Origin: Candidatus Nitrosopumilus sp.
Lineage (GTDB): Archaea; Thermoproteota; Nitrososphaeria; Nitrososphaerales; Nitrosopumilaceae
NCBI GenBank assembly: GCA_018657375.1
Contig: JABHXI010000035.1
Span: 1-24,180 of the forward strand
Length of the DNA: 24,180 bases
Reading direction: 5' to 3'
The position numbers were made by a program, and so were the translations under genes. This document shows, in pieces, positions 22,986 to 24,180 of this stretch; positions within the stretch are counted from its first letter, which is position 1; each line of letters begins with the position of its first letter. The notes beneath the pieces are model-generated. The model was not told where the DNA came from and ran no database searches. It saw nothing but the letters and a program-made list of their open reading frames with translations.

Positions 22986-23552
22986 TTAATTTGTGAATTT
23001 ACTAATATCCATAGTTAAAAACATAGGTTTACCATCAGTGTTTTGAAAGTTTTCACCGTATTGCTGAAATTCTAATTGATCATAGAAATGTTTTGTCCAA
23101 ACATCATGAACTTCATGAATGTATTTTCTATTTCCTTTAAGTCTCAACATTTCATGAAGAATTTCATGTGAAACAGTTGTACAATTTTTTTCTGCTAAAA
23201 ATAAAATGTCTGAAGATTCTTTAGGAGATTGCCAAAATATCATTCCAAAATTTTCTGCGTGATACCCTTCACAGGTGCAATCAGTCCACAGAGGTTTAAA
23301 ATGAGTTAAGTAAAAATGATAAGTGTCTTTTCCTCGTTGCTCATGATCACGTACAAGTGTATGTGTATCAAGTTTCTGAAAAATACTTCTGGGTTTTGTA
23401 ATTAATTCATCACATTTAATTTCATAATCTATTCCAAAATTTTCATTAATCCATACTTTGTAAAATTGGGCCATTTTTTTGATATATTCAAATTCATTTT
23501 TTTTCTTCTCAAGATCTTCCTCTTTCACAACAAAAATAAAATGTAAAAGCAT
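22986..23552 (-). CDS. Uncharacterised HExxH (zincin-like) protein
   Basis: A 188-residue protein with the sequence VSHEILHEMLR, in which His129-Glu130-Ile-Leu-His133 forms an HExxH zinc-binding motif set in a likely helix. Trp and His residues follow in a C-terminal segment, and a third ligand (for example His146 or Glu147) cannot be fixed by eye. A DCTCEGYH cluster (91-98) may bind a second metal. There is no signal peptide, so it would act in the cytoplasm. It may be a small metalloprotease or a non-peptidase zincin. It lies 18 nt downstream of the Lrp-type gene in the same direction. Confidence 0.6.
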   Translation of the reverse strand: MLLHFIFVVKEEDLEKKKNEFEYIKKMAQFYKVWINENFGIDYEIKCDELITKPRSIFQKLDTHTLVRDHEQRGKDTYHFYLTHFKPLWTDCTCEGYHAENFGMIFWQSPKESSDILFLAEKNCTTVSHEILHEMLRLKGNRKYIHEVHDVWTKHFYDQLEFQQYGENFQNTDGKPMFLTMDISKFTN

Positions 23553-23570
23553 GATTAAAAAAAAGAAAAT

Positions 23571-23810
23571 CTATGTTTGACCTTCGATACCCATAAGGGT
23601 CAAAGTAGAGCGAATCTTTTCAATTTTCCTAATTTTCCACGTAATTGTTTCTCGTAGTTTTTCAACTGTATCAGATTCGATCTTGGCCAAAATATCGTAT
23701 GCACCAAAAGTTCCATGAACTTCCTTAACACCGTCTAAGCCCTTTAGTTGCTGAATAATAGCTTCCTCAGAACCTAGTTCACAGTTTATCAAAACATAAG
23801 CTGTTGCCAT
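23571..23810 (-). CDS. Stand-alone Lrp/AsnC effector (RAM) domain protein
   Basis: A 79-residue protein made up only of the alpha/beta ligand-binding domain of Lrp/AsnC regulators. It begins ATAYVLINCELGSEEAII and contains GVKEVHGTFGAYDILAKIE, the usual ligand-pocket region, and TLTLMGIEG at the end. The DNA-binding helix-turn-helix is missing, as in known stand-alone RAM proteins of archaea. It probably forms oligomers, binds an amino acid or similar ligand and modulates a partner regulator. A TATA-like ATATAG region about 26 nt before ATG 23810 suggests its own promoter. Confidence 0.88.
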   Translation of the reverse strand: MATAYVLINCELGSEEAIIQQLKGLDGVKEVHGTFGAYDILAKIESDTVEKLRETITWKIRKIEKIRSTLTLMGIEGQT

Positions 23811-23853
23811 ACAATAATAAGATAATTCTACTATATCAATAAACCGATTACAA

Positions 23854-24180
23854 TTATTCTTGAGAAATTTTTAAAATTTCATCCCAAATAGATTTAGGTA
23901 CAGGCATTACAGATAATCTTGAAATTCTAACAAGTTCCCAGTCTTTAAATTTTTTATTGATTTTTATTTCAGTTAACGTTACAGGTCGTTTTAGAGTTTT
24001 TTTATATTTTACATCAACTACAATAAAACGCTCAACGTCTTCTTTTGGATTTGTATAAGGTTTTGAAGTAATTTGCATTATTCCCACTGCTTGTCTTTCC
24101 TTACCAGTATGGTAAAACAAAATCAAATCACCAGATTTCATTTCTCGCATATGTTTTAGTGCTAAATTATTATGAACACC
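23854..24180 (-). CDS. EVE-domain protein (5' end cut by window)
   Basis: The visible 108 codons encode most of an EVE domain, of the PUA-like fold that binds modified bases in RNA or DNA. The segment GVHNNLALKHMREMKSGDLILFYHTG matches the start of the domain, with RFIVVDV, the basic KYKKTLKRPVTL and LVRISRLSVMPV further on. The open frame runs to the window edge, upstream of an internal ATG at 24150, so the real start lies beyond 24180. The first part of the domain (usually a Trp-containing strand) is missing. EVE proteins often accompany restriction or modified-DNA systems; no such partner is visible in the window. Confidence 0.83.
   Translation of the reverse strand, partial: GVHNNLALKHMREMKSGDLILFYHTGKERQAVGIMQITSKPYTNPKEDVERFIVVDVKYKKTLKRPVTLTEIKINKKFKDWELVRISRLSVMPVPKSIWDEILKISQE

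Overview
The window looks like chromosomal DNA of an ammonia-oxidising archaeon of the Nitrosopumilus group (Nitrososphaerota, formerly Thaumarchaeota). The reasons are the low GC content, a secreted plastocyanin-like cupredoxin, archaeal-type ValRS, PurB, uS11, PDCD5-like protein and RtcB, three archaeal tRNA genes, a free-standing Lrp/AsnC effector domain, and promoters with a TATA box about 26 nt upstream of the start codon, implying leaderless transcripts. No insertion sequence, CRISPR array, phage cluster or rRNA is visible. Genes are densely packed on both strands, and no stretch longer than 300 bases lacks a gene.

Layout. 1-2.7 kb: tRNA-Cys, a membrane-anchored blue-copper protein on the opposite strand, a stand-alone AIPR-family gene (a phage-defence-associated family), a long hairpin, and a small Cys4 protein. 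2.7-4.3 kb: a Cys/His-rich protein divergent from a winged-helix regulator, two small membrane proteins, and a 25-residue leaderless gene. 4.3-7.0 kb: tRNA-Thr divergent from a phosphohexomutase-thiL operon, then a membrane-anchored protein. 7.1-9.8 kb: uS11 converging on the rtcB - PDCD5-like - unknown operon. 9.9-12.3 kb: a 51-residue gene, purB, and an Asn-synthase-type ATP-PPi domain protein. 12.4-16.4 kb: a pentapeptide-repeat protein, a pterin carbinolamine dehydratase, a PTPS/QueD protein with an extra N-terminal nuclease-like domain, and valS. 16.5-19.7 kb: a DICT-like sensor, an unknown protein, the PLP synthase pair pdxS-pdxT, and a membrane-anchored protein. 19.8-24.2 kb: tRNA-Trp, aconitase, an unknown protein with an operator-like palindrome, an HExxH protein, the Lrp/AsnC effector-domain protein, and an EVE-domain gene cut by the window end.

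How it fits together. Most of the window is housekeeping: cofactor synthesis (thiamine-PP, PLP, pterin or 7-deazaguanine), purine synthesis, translation and RNA ligation, and the aconitase step of central carbon metabolism. The less ordinary parts are the lone AIPR effector with its neighbouring hairpin, the nuclease-like domain fused to PTPS, very small leaderless genes, candidate two-way promoters built on one TATA element, start codons that appear to be leaderless TTG or GTG, and convergent genes whose stop codons abut or overlap. I did not find a clearly new multi-gene system. The AIPR/hairpin locus and the PTPS fusion are the best candidates for follow-up. All family assignments rest on reading motifs by eye.
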